DNA of 64,000 nt from Natrinema versiforme (GCF_005576615.1 NZ_CP040330.1:3162001-3226000), one strand, 5' to 3'; positions 8,829 through 18,235 are shown, numbered from the stretch's first letter. Made by a program: numbers and translations. Notes: generated by a model from the letters alone, not told the origin.

Positions 8829-10202
8829 TTAGCGCCGCCTCGAGTCGGATCGGGATCCGCCGTCGGTCTGGGCCGACCGCGTCGGGTCTCCGTCCGCTGA
8901 CGGCCCCGCCTCGGTCGGTTCCGCGCCGCCGTCCCCGAGTTCCGTCTCGATCTCGGCCCGGGTTTCGGCGTCCCGCTCGGTCTCGGTCGCGTGATCCTCG
9001 TCGGACCGGCTATCCAGCCACGCCCGGACGAGGTTCACGCCGTCCTGGAAGAACGGCACCGGATCGTCGGTGACCGCGTAATCGAATCGCGGATGGTCGA
9101 CGAGCGACGTGGCCACCTCGCGTACGGCAGTCCCGAGCGACGGCCGGTCGACGAGCGGGTACTCCTCGGTCGCGACGCTGTGTAAGTAGCTGAGTTCGCC
9201 CCGGAGGAGGTGGCCGCCCATCCCGACCTCGTACGTCGGGTCCGTAGCGATCGGCTCGTCCATCGCCAACTGCCAGTAGTAGTACGGGAAGTCCGCGCCC
9301 GCGCGCACCGAAAACGGGAGCGACGACCAGAACCGCGGGTTGATCTCCATCAGTTTGAACTCGCCGTCGCTGGGGTCGCGCAGGAACTCGACCATCGCGA
9401 GCCCGTGCCAGTCGAGTTCGCTGAGCAGGGCGCGGCCGGCGGTCTCGAGTTCGGGAATGTGGACCGATTCCCGGTAGGCGCTGGGGCCGCCGCAGTACTT
9501 CCAGCCCCGGCGCTGGCAGTGCTGGAAGGTCGCGACCGGCGTTCCGCGGTCGTAGAGCGCGAAGAACCCGAACTCCCGCGAGTCGGGGACCCGCTCCTGG
9601 ACGATCGGGACGTGACCGCGCTTCTCGAGGGCCGCCTGCGGATCCGGCCGGGTGTCCGGGCGCTGGTACTCCGTCGAGCCGATCTCGGCGTCGTCGAACC
9701 GCGAGCCGAGGTAGGCGGGCGAGGCCACGGTGTAACGCGGTTTCACGATCGTCTCCCGACTCCAGTCGTCCCACTGATCGAGGAGTTCGGTCTCGGGGGC
9801 ACCGACCCCGGCCGCGTCGGCAGCCGCGAAGAGGTCGACTCGATCTTGAACCCGTCGGAGGGTCTCGAACTCCGGCCACGGCGTCGCGATCTCGTCGGCG
9901 AACTCCTCTTTGCGTTGTGCGAGGACGTAGACGTCTTCCTCGCGGACTGGAATAATCGTCTGCACGTCCGGGCGCTCGGCAAGCGAGAGCAGCGCGTCCC
10001 CGTATTCAGTGAGGTCCGTTTCCGGATCCGGAAGGCGAACGAACTCGTCGCGATAGGCCGAGCTGGCCGCCGGAGTCGACCGTGACTCGGAGCCCACGAT
10101 AGTCCGGACGCCGCGCGGGTTGAGTGAGCGGAGACAGGCAACGGTGCTCGGTGCGTCGATCCCGGGCACGAGCACGCTCGCGTCGTCCCTGTGTCGTTGC
10201 AT
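8829..10202 (-). CDS. ATP-grasp domain carboxylate-amine ligase
   Basis: 457 residues from the chosen start. An N-terminal Rossmann part (VLVPGIDAPSTVACLRSL) is followed by an ATP-grasp domain. A lysine in ETIVKPRY and the metal-binding acidic pair in FKLMEINPRFWSSLPFS are visible. This layout is shared by PylC/biotin-carboxylase-like ligases joining a carboxylate to an amine with ATP. The substrate is unknown. The last 60 residues are a low-complexity acidic tail. The frame reaches ATG 10229, but a TATA-like box lies only 2-11 bases before that codon and 29-38 before 10202, so 10202 is preferred. Confidence 0.85.
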   Translation of the reverse strand: MQRHRDDASVLVPGIDAPSTVACLRSLNPRGVRTIVGSESRSTPAASSAYRDEFVRLPDPETDLTEYGDALLSLAERPDVQTIIPVREEDVYVLAQRKEEFADEIATPWPEFETLRRVQDRVDLFAAADAAGVGAPETELLDQWDDWSRETIVKPRYTVASPAYLGSRFDDAEIGSTEYQRPDTRPDPQAALEKRGHVPIVQERVPDSREFGFFALYDRGTPVATFQHCQRRGWKYCGGPSAYRESVHIPELETAGRALLSELDWHGLAMVEFLRDPSDGEFKLMEINPRFWSSLPFSVRAGADFPYYYWQLAMDEPIATDPTYEVGMGGHLLRGELSYLHSVATEEYPLVDRPSLGTAVREVATSLVDHPRFDYAVTDDPVPFFQDGVNLVRAWLDSRSDEDHATETERDAETRAEIETELGDGGAEPTEAGPSADGDPTRSAQTDGGSRSDSRRR

Positions 10203-10230
10203 GACCGATAGGTGGGGGTCTTGTTGCATT

Positions 10231-10240
10231 GTTATAGATC
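10231..10240 (-). promoter_or_regulatory. TATA-like box deciding the ATP-grasp start
   Basis: On the minus strand the sequence reads GATCTATAAC. It lies about 29-38 bases upstream of ATG 10202 and only a few bases from ATG 10229. This supports the internal start. Confidence 0.5.
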
Positions 10241-10292
10241 GGATAACTGACGGTGTCGAACCGCGTTCCCGTTTCGCCCCGAATACACGGCG

Positions 10293-10727
10293 TTAGGCAT
10301 CGAATACCCGCCGTTCGAGCGCGGTATCCCTGTAGGCCGTACACCGCCGTATCCGTCCGTCTCGCAGGTCGAACACGTGGGCGAACGCGATATCGAAGGA
10401 ATTCTCGCCGACCGTGCCGACGTAGGCTCCCGCTACGATCATCGTGTCACCCGCGTCGATGAACCGCTCCGGGAGCGCCTGGAGGTGATCGGCTCGCCGG
10501 CCCGGAGCCCGCACCGCGTTCTCGAGGACGCTCTCGATCCCCGAACTGGTCCGTTCGCCCCGTTCGCCGGTCGTGGCGTCGACCCACGTGATATCGTCCG
10601 TCAGTAGCGATGCCAGTTCGTCCGTCCCGCCCCGATCCGTGACGACGTGATTGAAGGCAGTGTAGAACTCGGTGAGTCGCTCTCGAGGAGTCGTCTGTTC
10701 GGCCGACCGCTGTTCGTTGACTGTCAT
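10293..10727 (-). CDS. SnoaL/NTF2-like fold protein
   Basis: 144 residues of the cone-shaped NTF2-like fold: an N-terminal helix LTEFYTAFNHVVTDRGG, the ELASLLTDDITWVDATTG strand, and the final AHVFDLRDGRIRRCTAYRDT strand that is a hallmark of SnoaL-like proteins. Members include hydroxylases, isomerases and non-enzymes, so function cannot be assigned. The start at 10727 (MTVNEQ) is preferred over the open frame to 10772. It is downstream of nothing obvious and separate from the ATP-grasp gene. Confidence 0.8.
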   Translation of the reverse strand: MTVNEQRSAEQTTPRERLTEFYTAFNHVVTDRGGTDELASLLTDDITWVDATTGERGERTSSGIESVLENAVRAPGRRADHLQALPERFIDAGDTMIVAGAYVGTVGENSFDIAFAHVFDLRDGRIRRCTAYRDTALERRVFDA

Positions 10728-10939
10728 GTCTGTGCTCGATCGGATCGAAGACGCGTGCGGAGAAAAGAGCACGATTCGATCACACGAAATGAGAACGTCA
10801 CCGGAACTGTCACGACGGAGCGACCGGCCGCGGGAGCGACGCGCTCGGCCGTGTCAGAACGGGTCGCAGAGCCGTCACTACACGAAGGCTCGAGAAACCC
10901 GAAAACTCGGGAAGAGAAATCGCGGTAGACGGAATCGAC

Positions 10940-11821
10940 TTAGAGCAGTCCTGTCTTCTGGAGCTTCATCAGGTCCTCGGTGTCGAGGGTCTCGCCTTCC
11001 TTGAACTTCTGATAGATCTCCTCGGCCTCTTCTTTGGCCTCTTCTTTCTTCTTGTCGCGCTCGGACTTGCGCTCCTCTTCTTCCTTCTTGTCCAGTTCGC
11101 GCAGGCGCTTCTGGACGCGGACGAAGTCCTCGTGGTGGCGGTCGGCGGCCTCCTGGGCCTCGACGAACTTCTCGTGCATCTCGTCGGCTTCGTCACGGAT
11201 GTCGTCGGCCTCCCGATAGGCCTCGATCATCTGGTTGTGGTGTTCCTGGGCCTTGTCCGCGAGCTCCGTGACCTTCTGGTGGTGCTGGGAGGCGTCCGAT
11301 CGGACTTGCTCGGCTTCCTCGACGAGCTCCTCGAGGTCCTCGTTCTGATCGAGTTTCTGCTTGCGCTCCTCGTACTCCTCGCGCTTGTTCTCGATCTTCT
11401 CGATGAGTTCCTTCTCGTCCTCGCTCGAGAGAACCTCGGTCTGCTGTTTGAACTCGAGTTCCTCGATTTCTTCTTCGAGTTCCTCGAGGTCCTTGCCCTC
11501 GTCGAGCTCCATGTCCGATTTGAGCTCCTCGACCTTGTCGAACAGCTCGTTGGCTTCGGCGTTGAGCTCGTTGCGGCTCTCCTTGTGTTCTTGGACCTGC
11601 TCGTTGAGCTCGTCGCGTTTCTCGCGGTGCTCTTGGGCCTCGTCGACTTTCTCGCGGGTCTTCGCGTTGAGATCGTCGCGTTTGGAGGCCCGGTCGGAGG
11701 CCATCTGGTTCAGCTCGTTTCGCCGGTCTCGCAGTTGACCGGCCATCTTGATGAGCTGTCCCTTCGATTTGTTTTCTAAGTCGTCCTCTGTCAGTTCGAT
11801 GTTCTTCGATTCGTCTACCAT
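10940..11821 (-). CDS. Long coiled-coil protein (COG1340-like)
   Basis: 293 residues, nearly all a charged coiled coil of Glu/Lys/Asp/Gln heptads from about residue 20 to 270, ending in a short LDTEDLMKLQKTGLL tail. Archaeal proteins of this type are conserved and often mis-annotated as phosphoserine phosphatase; there is no phosphatase motif here. The tail motif is reminiscent of a small folded cap. The start at 11821 (MVDESKN) fits the family; the frame upstream to 11851 is short. A long leader of up to about 200 bases is possible (see 11822-12132). Confidence 0.82.
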   Translation of the reverse strand: MVDESKNIELTEDDLENKSKGQLIKMAGQLRDRRNELNQMASDRASKRDDLNAKTREKVDEAQEHREKRDELNEQVQEHKESRNELNAEANELFDKVEELKSDMELDEGKDLEELEEEIEELEFKQQTEVLSSEDEKELIEKIENKREEYEERKQKLDQNEDLEELVEEAEQVRSDASQHHQKVTELADKAQEHHNQMIEAYREADDIRDEADEMHEKFVEAQEAADRHHEDFVRVQKRLRELDKKEEEERKSERDKKKEEAKEEAEEIYQKFKEGETLDTEDLMKLQKTGLL

Positions 11822-12132
11822 GTTAGTCAAACCTCTGTGCCATACCCGCACCGGGGAAACAGTCCGACGGTCGCTCGAGTCGGTCGCCGACGGCTCGGCG
11901 ACTGACCCGGGAGAGACCGTTCAACTGTTCGGAGCGACTGCTCACGATCTGCGAAACCTCGGTGAATAAGATTTCCTGTCATCGATCGTCGAGCGATACG
12001 CGCCCCGGTGGCGTTCTGGTGACAGATACTATTGGCCCCTATAATTTAAATGTACCGGTCGCCAGACCCCTGAAACCGGTTAGCAGGGCCCTCGTTCGCC
12101 TGTGTTGGCCACTGTCATGATATGTAGATGGC
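11822..12132. other. 311-base intergenic region with a hairpin and a TATA-like stretch
   Basis: No protein gene is convincing here. It holds an 8-bp inverted repeat GTCGCCGA / TCGGCGAC around a CGGC loop at 11883-11902. It also holds an AT-rich TATA-like stretch TTTAAATTATAG (minus strand, about 12040-12051) that could start a transcript reading into the coiled-coil gene through a 190-base leader. Confidence 0.5.
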
Positions 12133-14055
12133 TTATAAACGATACCGGTTACGAACCGTCTCGTCGCCGACGGCGACCTCGAGGTCGACCCGGTCTGCGT
12201 CCCGCGGAATCCGGGCCGTTCCGGCGGCTGCCGTCTCGAGCGGGCCGACGCCGACCCGTTCCGTCTCCGTCGTCTCGCCGGCCCGCCAGCCGACGACGGC
12301 CTCGAGTTCTTCGTGGGTATCGTTACAGAGCGTAATGCCGACCGTTCCGGGGGCAGCCGGCCCGTCGAGGACGGCCTGAATCGGTTCGTACGACTGCGCG
12401 ATCGCCTCGGCGGCCGGCTTCGGCTCGCCGTCAGCTGTGTGGACGCCCATCCCGCCGCCCGGCGCGCCGTCCCGGAGCGTCGACGCCGCGAAGACGCCAC
12501 AGCCCCGCCGCCGGAGCCCCTCCGCGACCGTCTTCAACGTTCGCGCCTGCTCGCGCTGTGACCCCGCCACGTCGGCGGCCCCTCGCTCGAGCAGCGCCGG
12601 CTCGAGACCCGGAATCGCCGCGGGGTCGGCGTCGTCGTCCGCGAGCGAGCCGGCCCCGAAGCCGCCGACGAGATCGCCGAGCGACGGGTAGGTCTCGAGC
12701 AGCCAGTCGATATCGCCGGCCTCGAGGTACTGCCAGCCAGGAAAGAGCCGGGCGGCGTCCGGGTCGGTCCCCGGGGGACCCGTCACCGGGACGATCGGCA
12801 CCTCGTCGGGGAGCGCCTCGGCGATCGCGGCGGCGGGGTCGCGATCGACCGCGGTCTGCCACGCCCGGTATCTCACAGCGAGTTTGGCGAGCAAGCCGCT
12901 CCCGAGGGGGTCAGCGTACGGGTCCGTCGGGTGGTCCCGAACGCCGTACATCGCAAGGCTGGGGTGGGTTCCGTACTCGCGGGCCAGCTCGGCCGCCAGT
13001 TCCGTTCCCCGGCCGGCCGGAAGATCGGACCCGCTCGCGGGCAGGTCCTGCCAGACGAGGACCCCGGCCTCGTCGCAGGCCTCGTAGAACGATCGCGGCG
13101 GGACGTGTGCACGCGGCCGAAGCAGCGTCGCGTTCGCGTCGACGGCGCGCTGGACGTCCTCGCGCGGGTCGCCGCCGGGCAGGCGCGTAAAGCCGCGTGC
13201 ACGGACCCGTCGACCGTTAACCAAAAGGCCGTCCCCGTCGCGCTCGACGTGACGGAGGCCGACGGTCCGTTCGACGGTGTCGCCGCCGAGTTTCGCGCGG
13301 ACGGTGTACCGGTTCTGCGGGCCGTACTCGCGAGGCCACCACAGCGACGGCTCCCTGATCGGGATCGTCTTCGACACCGTCGTTCGCTCGCCCGCGTCGG
13401 CCTCGACCGGGACGCGCTCCATCGACGCACCGCCGCGGAACCCCTCCGGGCGCAGCGACAGCGTCACCGCGTCGTCGATCGACGCACCGGCGTCGACCTC
13501 GAGGGTCACGTCGATCGCGGCACCCGCGCCGTCGGTGATCGCGTTCGGCGCTGTGGCCGCGGTTGCGTCGGCATCCGTCGCCGACATCGAATCCGTCCCC
13601 AACCTGGGGCGAGCCTCGAACTCCCGGAGGAAGGTTCGCGGCCGCGACTCGACCTCGAGCCCCCACCAGATCCCCGGCGTGCCGAGCCGGTCGGGAACCG
13701 CGTCGGTCCCGTAGACGCCGGCGAAGGTCTCCGGGCGCTCGCAGACGACGAGCAGTTCGTTCTCGGGTTCGGGATCGAACTCGAGACGGGCCGGGACGAA
13801 GTGTGGCTCGTGTGCGGCAAGCCGCGTGCCGTTCATCCAGATCGTCGCGCGGTCGTAGGCGCCGCGAACGTCGAGGAGGGCGCGCTCGGTGGCGTCAGTT
13901 CGGGGGTCCGCGACCGTCGTTCGGTACGCGATCGGTCCCTCGCTGGCGACCGCCGCCGGCCGGCCGGGGACCGAAACCGGTCGCCACTCCGCGACGGTCG
14001 GGGGGTCGTCACCACCGCGGTCCGTGACGACCCCGGCACTCCACTCGTCGGTCAT
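12133..14055 (-). CDS. Glycoside hydrolase family 2-fold protein lacking both catalytic glutamates (predicted pseudoenzyme)
   Basis: 640 residues with GH2 architecture. The sugar-binding jelly roll (about 20-140) contains LDVRGAYDRATIWMNGTRLA. The immunoglobulin-like domain (180-270) ends in SLWWPREYGPQNRY. The TIM barrel (280-560) has FYEACDEAGVLVWQDLP. In active GH2 enzymes HPS(I/L).....NE carries the acid/base; here it reads HPSLAMYGVRDHP (Asp374 in place of Glu). The nucleophile in SEFG reads VGGFG (Gly465 in place of Glu). A sugar-binding or structural role is more likely than hydrolysis. There is no signal peptide. It stands as a single gene. Confidence 0.8.
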   Translation of the reverse strand: MTDEWSAGVVTDRGGDDPPTVAEWRPVSVPGRPAAVASEGPIAYRTTVADPRTDATERALLDVRGAYDRATIWMNGTRLAAHEPHFVPARLEFDPEPENELLVVCERPETFAGVYGTDAVPDRLGTPGIWWGLEVESRPRTFLREFEARPRLGTDSMSATDADATAATAPNAITDGAGAAIDVTLEVDAGASIDDAVTLSLRPEGFRGGASMERVPVEADAGERTTVSKTIPIREPSLWWPREYGPQNRYTVRAKLGGDTVERTVGLRHVERDGDGLLVNGRRVRARGFTRLPGGDPREDVQRAVDANATLLRPRAHVPPRSFYEACDEAGVLVWQDLPASGSDLPAGRGTELAAELAREYGTHPSLAMYGVRDHPTDPYADPLGSGLLAKLAVRYRAWQTAVDRDPAAAIAEALPDEVPIVPVTGPPGTDPDAARLFPGWQYLEAGDIDWLLETYPSLGDLVGGFGAGSLADDDADPAAIPGLEPALLERGAADVAGSQREQARTLKTVAEGLRRRGCGVFAASTLRDGAPGGGMGVHTADGEPKPAAEAIAQSYEPIQAVLDGPAAPGTVGITLCNDTHEELEAVVGWRAGETTETERVGVGPLETAAAGTARIPRDADRVDLEVAVGDETVRNRYRL

Positions 14056-14108
14056 TACGACTGTCAGTGAACCCGAGGTAAAAAGCCCTTCCGACGGTTC
14101 AGAACGGT

Positions 14109-15191
14109 CTAAAAGAGGTTCTCGAGCCGGTCATCGGCGAACTGGTCGGCGTGGTCGGTCGATTCCGTCTCCTGTTCCTGCTTGGCCTCCCGGGCGCGGT
14201 CCATGAACCGCTGGATGCGATCCGAGCGCTCCGCGCCGCCGAGCAGGACCAGCGCACCGAGGCGGTCGCTATCGAGCGGGAAGTCGCCGCCGCGGACCTG
14301 CATGCTGCCGGTTTCGTCCTCGAGCCAGTGGCGGGCCTTCTCGACGCCCTTGCGCGGGATCGCGTCGGGATCGCCGGCGATGACCAGCAGCGCCGAATCG
14401 GCCTCCGTCGCGTCCGGCAGGCTCGTCCCCGTCAGCAGCGCCTGCCGCGAGACGGTCATGGTCGTGGTGATGTTCTCGCTGCTATCCTCGCTCGCGATTT
14501 CGGTGGCATAGCCAAGCGCTGCGACGCCGCCCGCGCGGAGGGTGTTGATGACCTCGCTCGAGTCGACGACACTTTCTCCGACGCCTTCGACGGCCTCGCC
14601 GGAGGCGAAGAGCAGGCCGACCCGCTTCGCGATCTTCTCGTTTATCGTGTCGAACGCGCCCTCGACGCTCTCGCCTTGCTCGTGCCACGAGTCGTTGTCG
14701 ATCAGCAGCGTCGAGTCGGCCTCCCGCAGCAGCGTCTTCAGCGAGCGGCCGGCGTTGGCCTGATAGAGCGCCCCTTCGTTGCGGCCCGGCAACACGCCGA
14801 GCGCGTAGACGGGCACGTCGTAGATCTGTTTGAGGTGATGGACGAGCACGGGCGCGCCGCCGCTGCCGGTGCCGCCGCCGAGGCCGGCGACCACGAAGAT
14901 CGCCTCGGATTTCGAACTCACGCGGCCGTCCAGCGAGTTCAGGACCTGCTGGATGTCCGACTGCATCACTTCCGTGCCGAGTTCGTTGTCGGCACCGACG
15001 CCGTGGCCGTTGACGCGGTCGGCGCCGATCAGTTGCGTGTCGACGAACTGGAGGGACTGGAGGTCGGCTTCAGCGGAGTTGACGGCCAGCGCACCTTGGA
15101 CGGCTCCGAAGCCCATGTCCGCGTCGAACCGGGCGAGCCGTTCGGTGACGTTTCCGCCGGCCTGACCGACTCCGATCAGGGATACTTTCAT
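14109..15191 (-). CDS. cetZ: CetZ, archaeal tubulin-like GTPase
   Basis: 360 residues of the tubulin/FtsZ superfamily. The N-terminal MKVSLIGVGQAGGNVTERL is the first nucleotide-binding loop. The tubulin signature GGGTGSGG lies at residues 105-112, and the synergy-loop region NITTTMTVSRQALLTGTSL is present. The long acidic C-terminus ends DDRLENLF. CetZ proteins control cell shape in haloarchaea and differ from FtsZ; sequence is closer to CetZ. The start at 15191 is fixed by the family N-terminus. It is divergent from the DUF5791 gene. A small inverted repeat CACTC/GAGTG (15194-15209) sits just before the start. Confidence 0.9.
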   Translation of the reverse strand: MKVSLIGVGQAGGNVTERLARFDADMGFGAVQGALAVNSAEADLQSLQFVDTQLIGADRVNGHGVGADNELGTEVMQSDIQQVLNSLDGRVSSKSEAIFVVAGLGGGTGSGGAPVLVHHLKQIYDVPVYALGVLPGRNEGALYQANAGRSLKTLLREADSTLLIDNDSWHEQGESVEGAFDTINEKIAKRVGLLFASGEAVEGVGESVVDSSEVINTLRAGGVAALGYATEIASEDSSENITTTMTVSRQALLTGTSLPDATEADSALLVIAGDPDAIPRKGVEKARHWLEDETGSMQVRGGDFPLDSDRLGALVLLGGAERSDRIQRFMDRAREAKQEQETESTDHADQFADDRLENLF

Positions 15192-15357
15192 ATCACTCTC
15201 ATGTGAGTGGCTCCTGTTTAACGTTCCGGTGATCTGATACGCCGTATTTACGCTCGAGCGGGCGTCCGACCCCGGTCTCCGGGAGGACCAACGCGTTCCC
15301 GACCGACGATCGGCGAAGGTCACAATACCTTTCTGCCGTATTCCCGTCGTGTCCGGT

Positions 15358-15783
15358 ATGTTCTACGAACAGCGGATGACCGTCCCCGACTCGCCCGCCG
15401 ATCTCCGGGCCGAGTACGAGGACGATCTCGCAGCGGTCGTCGAGCAGCGCGGGGCCGCGGACGCGGCCGCCGAAACCGATCTCGAGCGAGAGACGCTCGA
15501 GGCGCTCTCGGCGGGCGACTCGCCCGACCTCACGCTCGAGGAAGCGGCGCAGGTGCAGGCGCTCGCGGCGGACACGCCCGATCCGGAGACGATCGTGACG
15601 ATGGCGCTCGAGCACCTGCTGCTGGGGATGTCGACGGCGGTCCTCGATGTCGACGCGGTCGAAAGCGAACTCGAGATCGATCTGGACGCCAAGGAGATCC
15701 ACCAGAAGATCGAGGGCCGAGCGCCGATGTCGTTCGGGGAGTTCGTCCACGTCCAGTACGTGATCGCGGACGGCGCGCCGTAG
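15358..15783 (+). CDS. DUF5791-type hypothetical protein
   Basis: 141 residues, acidic, all helical. MFYEQRMTVPDSPADLRAEYEDDL is a start I associate with the haloarchaeal DUF5791 group; middle and C-terminal helices are DPETIVTMALEHLLLGMSTAVLDVDAVE and MSFGEFVHVQYVIADG. Function unknown. ATG 15358 is preferred over the 15349 codon three residues upstream. It is divergent from cetZ with about 165 bases between, where a shared promoter region could lie. Confidence 0.7.
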   Translation: MFYEQRMTVPDSPADLRAEYEDDLAAVVEQRGAADAAAETDLERETLEALSAGDSPDLTLEEAAQVQALAADTPDPETIVTMALEHLLLGMSTAVLDVDAVESELEIDLDAKEIHQKIEGRAPMSFGEFVHVQYVIADGAP

Positions 15784-15874
15784 CCGGTCCTACCCGCGGC
15801 GAAGATCACCGCCGAGCGCTGTGCGGAATGATATCACCCCACGGATTTATCGCGGTCGGCGGTGTCCGAACGGC

Positions 15875-17146
15875 ATGTCGAATTCGGAGCGGAGCGAGAA
15901 CCGGCGGCGCGAGATCGACGCGATACTGGATCGCAAAGCCGGCACCGAGGCCGTCACCGACCTCGCGGATCGGTACCGGGTCGTCGGGGCCGCAGACCGG
16001 AGCACCTACGCGAACTGGCTCACGCCCGTCGAGGACCACTACGTCTGCCACCGCAACGAGACGCTCGATCCCGAGGTCGACTCGTGGACGGTTTCGCTGA
16101 CCGGCGTGGTCGATCGGGAAAACGACCTCGGGATGGACGCGATTCGGGACGAGTACCCCACGGTCGCGGTCGCGCACACGATGGAGTGTGCCGGCAACGG
16201 ACGCGGCTACTTCGACCCCGAGACGGGAAGCGTCCAGTGGGAGTACGGAGCCGCGAGCACCGCGTTCTGGACGGGAACGCCGCTGCGATCGATCCTATCC
16301 GATCACGGCGCGGCGACCGACGACGGCACGTGGCTCACCGCGGTCGGCGGCGACCGCCCCGAGGTCGACGGCGAGAACGACCTGTTCGCCCGATCGGTTC
16401 CGATGGCCAAGATCCTCGAGGACTGCATCCTCGCCTACGAGATCAACGGGCAGCCGTTACCCCCCGAACACGGGCGGCCCGTCCGGTTGCTCGTCCCCGG
16501 CTGGTACGGCGTCAACAGCGTCAAGTGGGTCACCGAACTCCGCGTGATGGACCGGATGGTCCACGGCCCGGAGTGGACGGACCGCGACGGGGACGATTAC
16601 ACTCGCTGGCAGCAGTCGTCCTACCGCATCCACCCCGAGGGGGTCGAGCCGGAGTCCAATGCGACGGTCTCGACGTTCGACACGTGGGACCAGTGGGAGT
16701 CCGACGAGATCGACCATCCCTACACCTTCGACGAGAACGTCAAGTCCACGATCGGCTTCCCCGAGGACGGCGCGACCGTCTCCCCGCGTGCGGACGGCGT
16801 GATCGAGGTCGTCGGCGTCGCGTGGGCCGGCGACGACGACGTGACGGCGATCGATATTTCGACCGACGGCGGCGATAGCTGGGCGGAGGGGTCGTTCTTC
16901 GGCCCTGACTACGACTGCGCGTGGCGGCTGTTTCGCTACCCGTGGGAGCCCGAGGAGGGCTCGTACACGCTCGTCTCCCGCGCGACGGACGAGCAGGGGC
17001 GTCGACAGCCCGCACAAATCTCGCAACCTGACGACGCCGACGGAGGCACTGCGGACGCCGACGGCAGCGAGGACTACCCGTGGAACGAGGGCGGTTACGC
17101 GGAGAATGCGTTTCTCCCCCACGCGGTCGAGGTCACCGTCGAGTGA
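15875..17146 (+). CDS. Sulfite-oxidase-like molybdopterin enzyme
   Basis: 423 residues. The oxidoreductase molybdopterin-binding domain shows VCHRNETL (about 57-64), then HTMECAGNGR, where Cys105 is the likely molybdenum ligand, and the motif RPVRLLVPGWYGVNSVKWVTEL. A C-terminal dimerisation Ig-like domain (about 290-395, AIDISTDGGDSW...YTLVSRATDEQGRRQP) completes the SuoX plan. There is no Tat or Sec signal and no heme domain, so a cytoplasmic plant-type sulfite oxidase is inferred. The start at 15875 (MSNSERS) is preferred over 15821. Confidence 0.92.
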   Translation: MSNSERSENRRREIDAILDRKAGTEAVTDLADRYRVVGAADRSTYANWLTPVEDHYVCHRNETLDPEVDSWTVSLTGVVDRENDLGMDAIRDEYPTVAVAHTMECAGNGRGYFDPETGSVQWEYGAASTAFWTGTPLRSILSDHGAATDDGTWLTAVGGDRPEVDGENDLFARSVPMAKILEDCILAYEINGQPLPPEHGRPVRLLVPGWYGVNSVKWVTELRVMDRMVHGPEWTDRDGDDYTRWQQSSYRIHPEGVEPESNATVSTFDTWDQWESDEIDHPYTFDENVKSTIGFPEDGATVSPRADGVIEVVGVAWAGDDDVTAIDISTDGGDSWAEGSFFGPDYDCAWRLFRYPWEPEEGSYTLVSRATDEQGRRQPAQISQPDDADGGTADADGSEDYPWNEGGYAENAFLPHAVEVTVE

Positions 17147-17271
17147 GTGCACCCGTCTCTCACCGACGAGGCGGTCTCGAGCGAGTTTGGATTCTCGAGA
17201 AACAGCGCGGTATCACCCGGAAACCAACCCTCGAGCGGTGAAATTATGTGCGGTCGACAATGAGAACGGGT

Positions 17272-18171
17272 ATGAACGTTGCAATTCTCGGCTGCGGGCA
17301 CGTCGGCATCGAACTGGGCCGACAGCTCGCGGCGCGGGACCACGACCCGATCGGCGTTCGCCGGTCGGACGACGGCCTCGAGCGAATCAGGGACGCCGGC
17401 TTCGAGGCGGTCCGAGCGGACATCACCGACCGAGAGGGGCTCGCTTCGGTCCCGGACGTCGACGCGATCGTCTTCGCGGCCAGCAGCGGCGGGCGAGGTG
17501 CCGAGGCCGCACGGGAGGTCTACGTCGACGGGCTGCAAACGGCGATCAAGGCCTTCGGCGAGCGAGAGAACGCCCCCGACAGGCTCGTCTACACCTCCTC
17601 GACGGGCGTCCACGGCGACCACGACGGCGACTGGGTCGACGAGGAGACGCCGCTCGAGCCGACCACCGAAAAGACCGAGGTGCTCGCCGAGGCCGAGCGG
17701 ATCGCGCTCGAACTGCCCGGGGAGTACGGCTTCGATGGCACCGTAGCGCGCTACGCCGGGCTCTACGGCCCCGGCCGGTACCGCCTCGAGCGCTACCTCG
17801 AGGGGCCCGTCACGGAGGGGTACCTGAACATGGTCCACCGGGACGACGCCGCCGGTGCGGTCCGATACCTGCTCGCCGAGGATCTCGCTCGCGGCGAGGT
17901 CGTGCAGGTAGTCGACGACGAACCGGCCTCGAAGTGGGACTTCGCGGACTGGCTGGCCGACGAATGTGGCGTCCCGGAGCCGCCGAAACAGACGAAAGCC
18001 GAACGGCTCGAGGACGGCGATCTCTCCGAGGCGGGGCGACGGCGCATCCTGACGAGCAAGCGGTGCTCGAACGAGAAACTTCGGAGCCTCGGCTACGAGT
18101 TCGCCTACCCCACCTTTCGCGAGGGCTATCGCGATGCGATCGAAACGTACCGCGACGCGTCCGCTGACTGA
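17272..18171 (+). CDS. NAD-dependent epimerase/dehydratase (extended SDR-like)
   Basis: 299 residues. The Rossmann motif G7-C-G9-H-V-G12 (ILGCGHVGIELG) opens the protein, and LVYTSSTGVHGDH fits the SDR active-site Ser region. The catalytic Tyr-x3-Lys is not obvious at its usual place, so activity may be atypical. The C-terminal part holds the substrate domain (DEPASKWDFADWLADECG). ATG 17272 has TATA-like AAATTATG about 27 bases upstream; ATG 17260 is an alternative. It lies 125 bases after the sulfite oxidase. Confidence 0.85.
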   Translation: MNVAILGCGHVGIELGRQLAARDHDPIGVRRSDDGLERIRDAGFEAVRADITDREGLASVPDVDAIVFAASSGGRGAEAAREVYVDGLQTAIKAFGERENAPDRLVYTSSTGVHGDHDGDWVDEETPLEPTTEKTEVLAEAERIALELPGEYGFDGTVARYAGLYGPGRYRLERYLEGPVTEGYLNMVHRDDAAGAVRYLLAEDLARGEVVQVVDDEPASKWDFADWLADECGVPEPPKQTKAERLEDGDLSEAGRRRILTSKRCSNEKLRSLGYEFAYPTFREGYRDAIETYRDASAD

Positions 18172-18235
18172 GGATTCCCACCTATCGGGGCGAAATCGGG
18201 GCAAATTTCATGGTGGTTGGATTTGATTTGCCGAT

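Noticed and set aside
10940-11821. Phosphoserine phosphatase annotation for the coiled-coil protein
   Set aside because: There is no HAD DxDxT motif; the sequence is a plain coiled coil.
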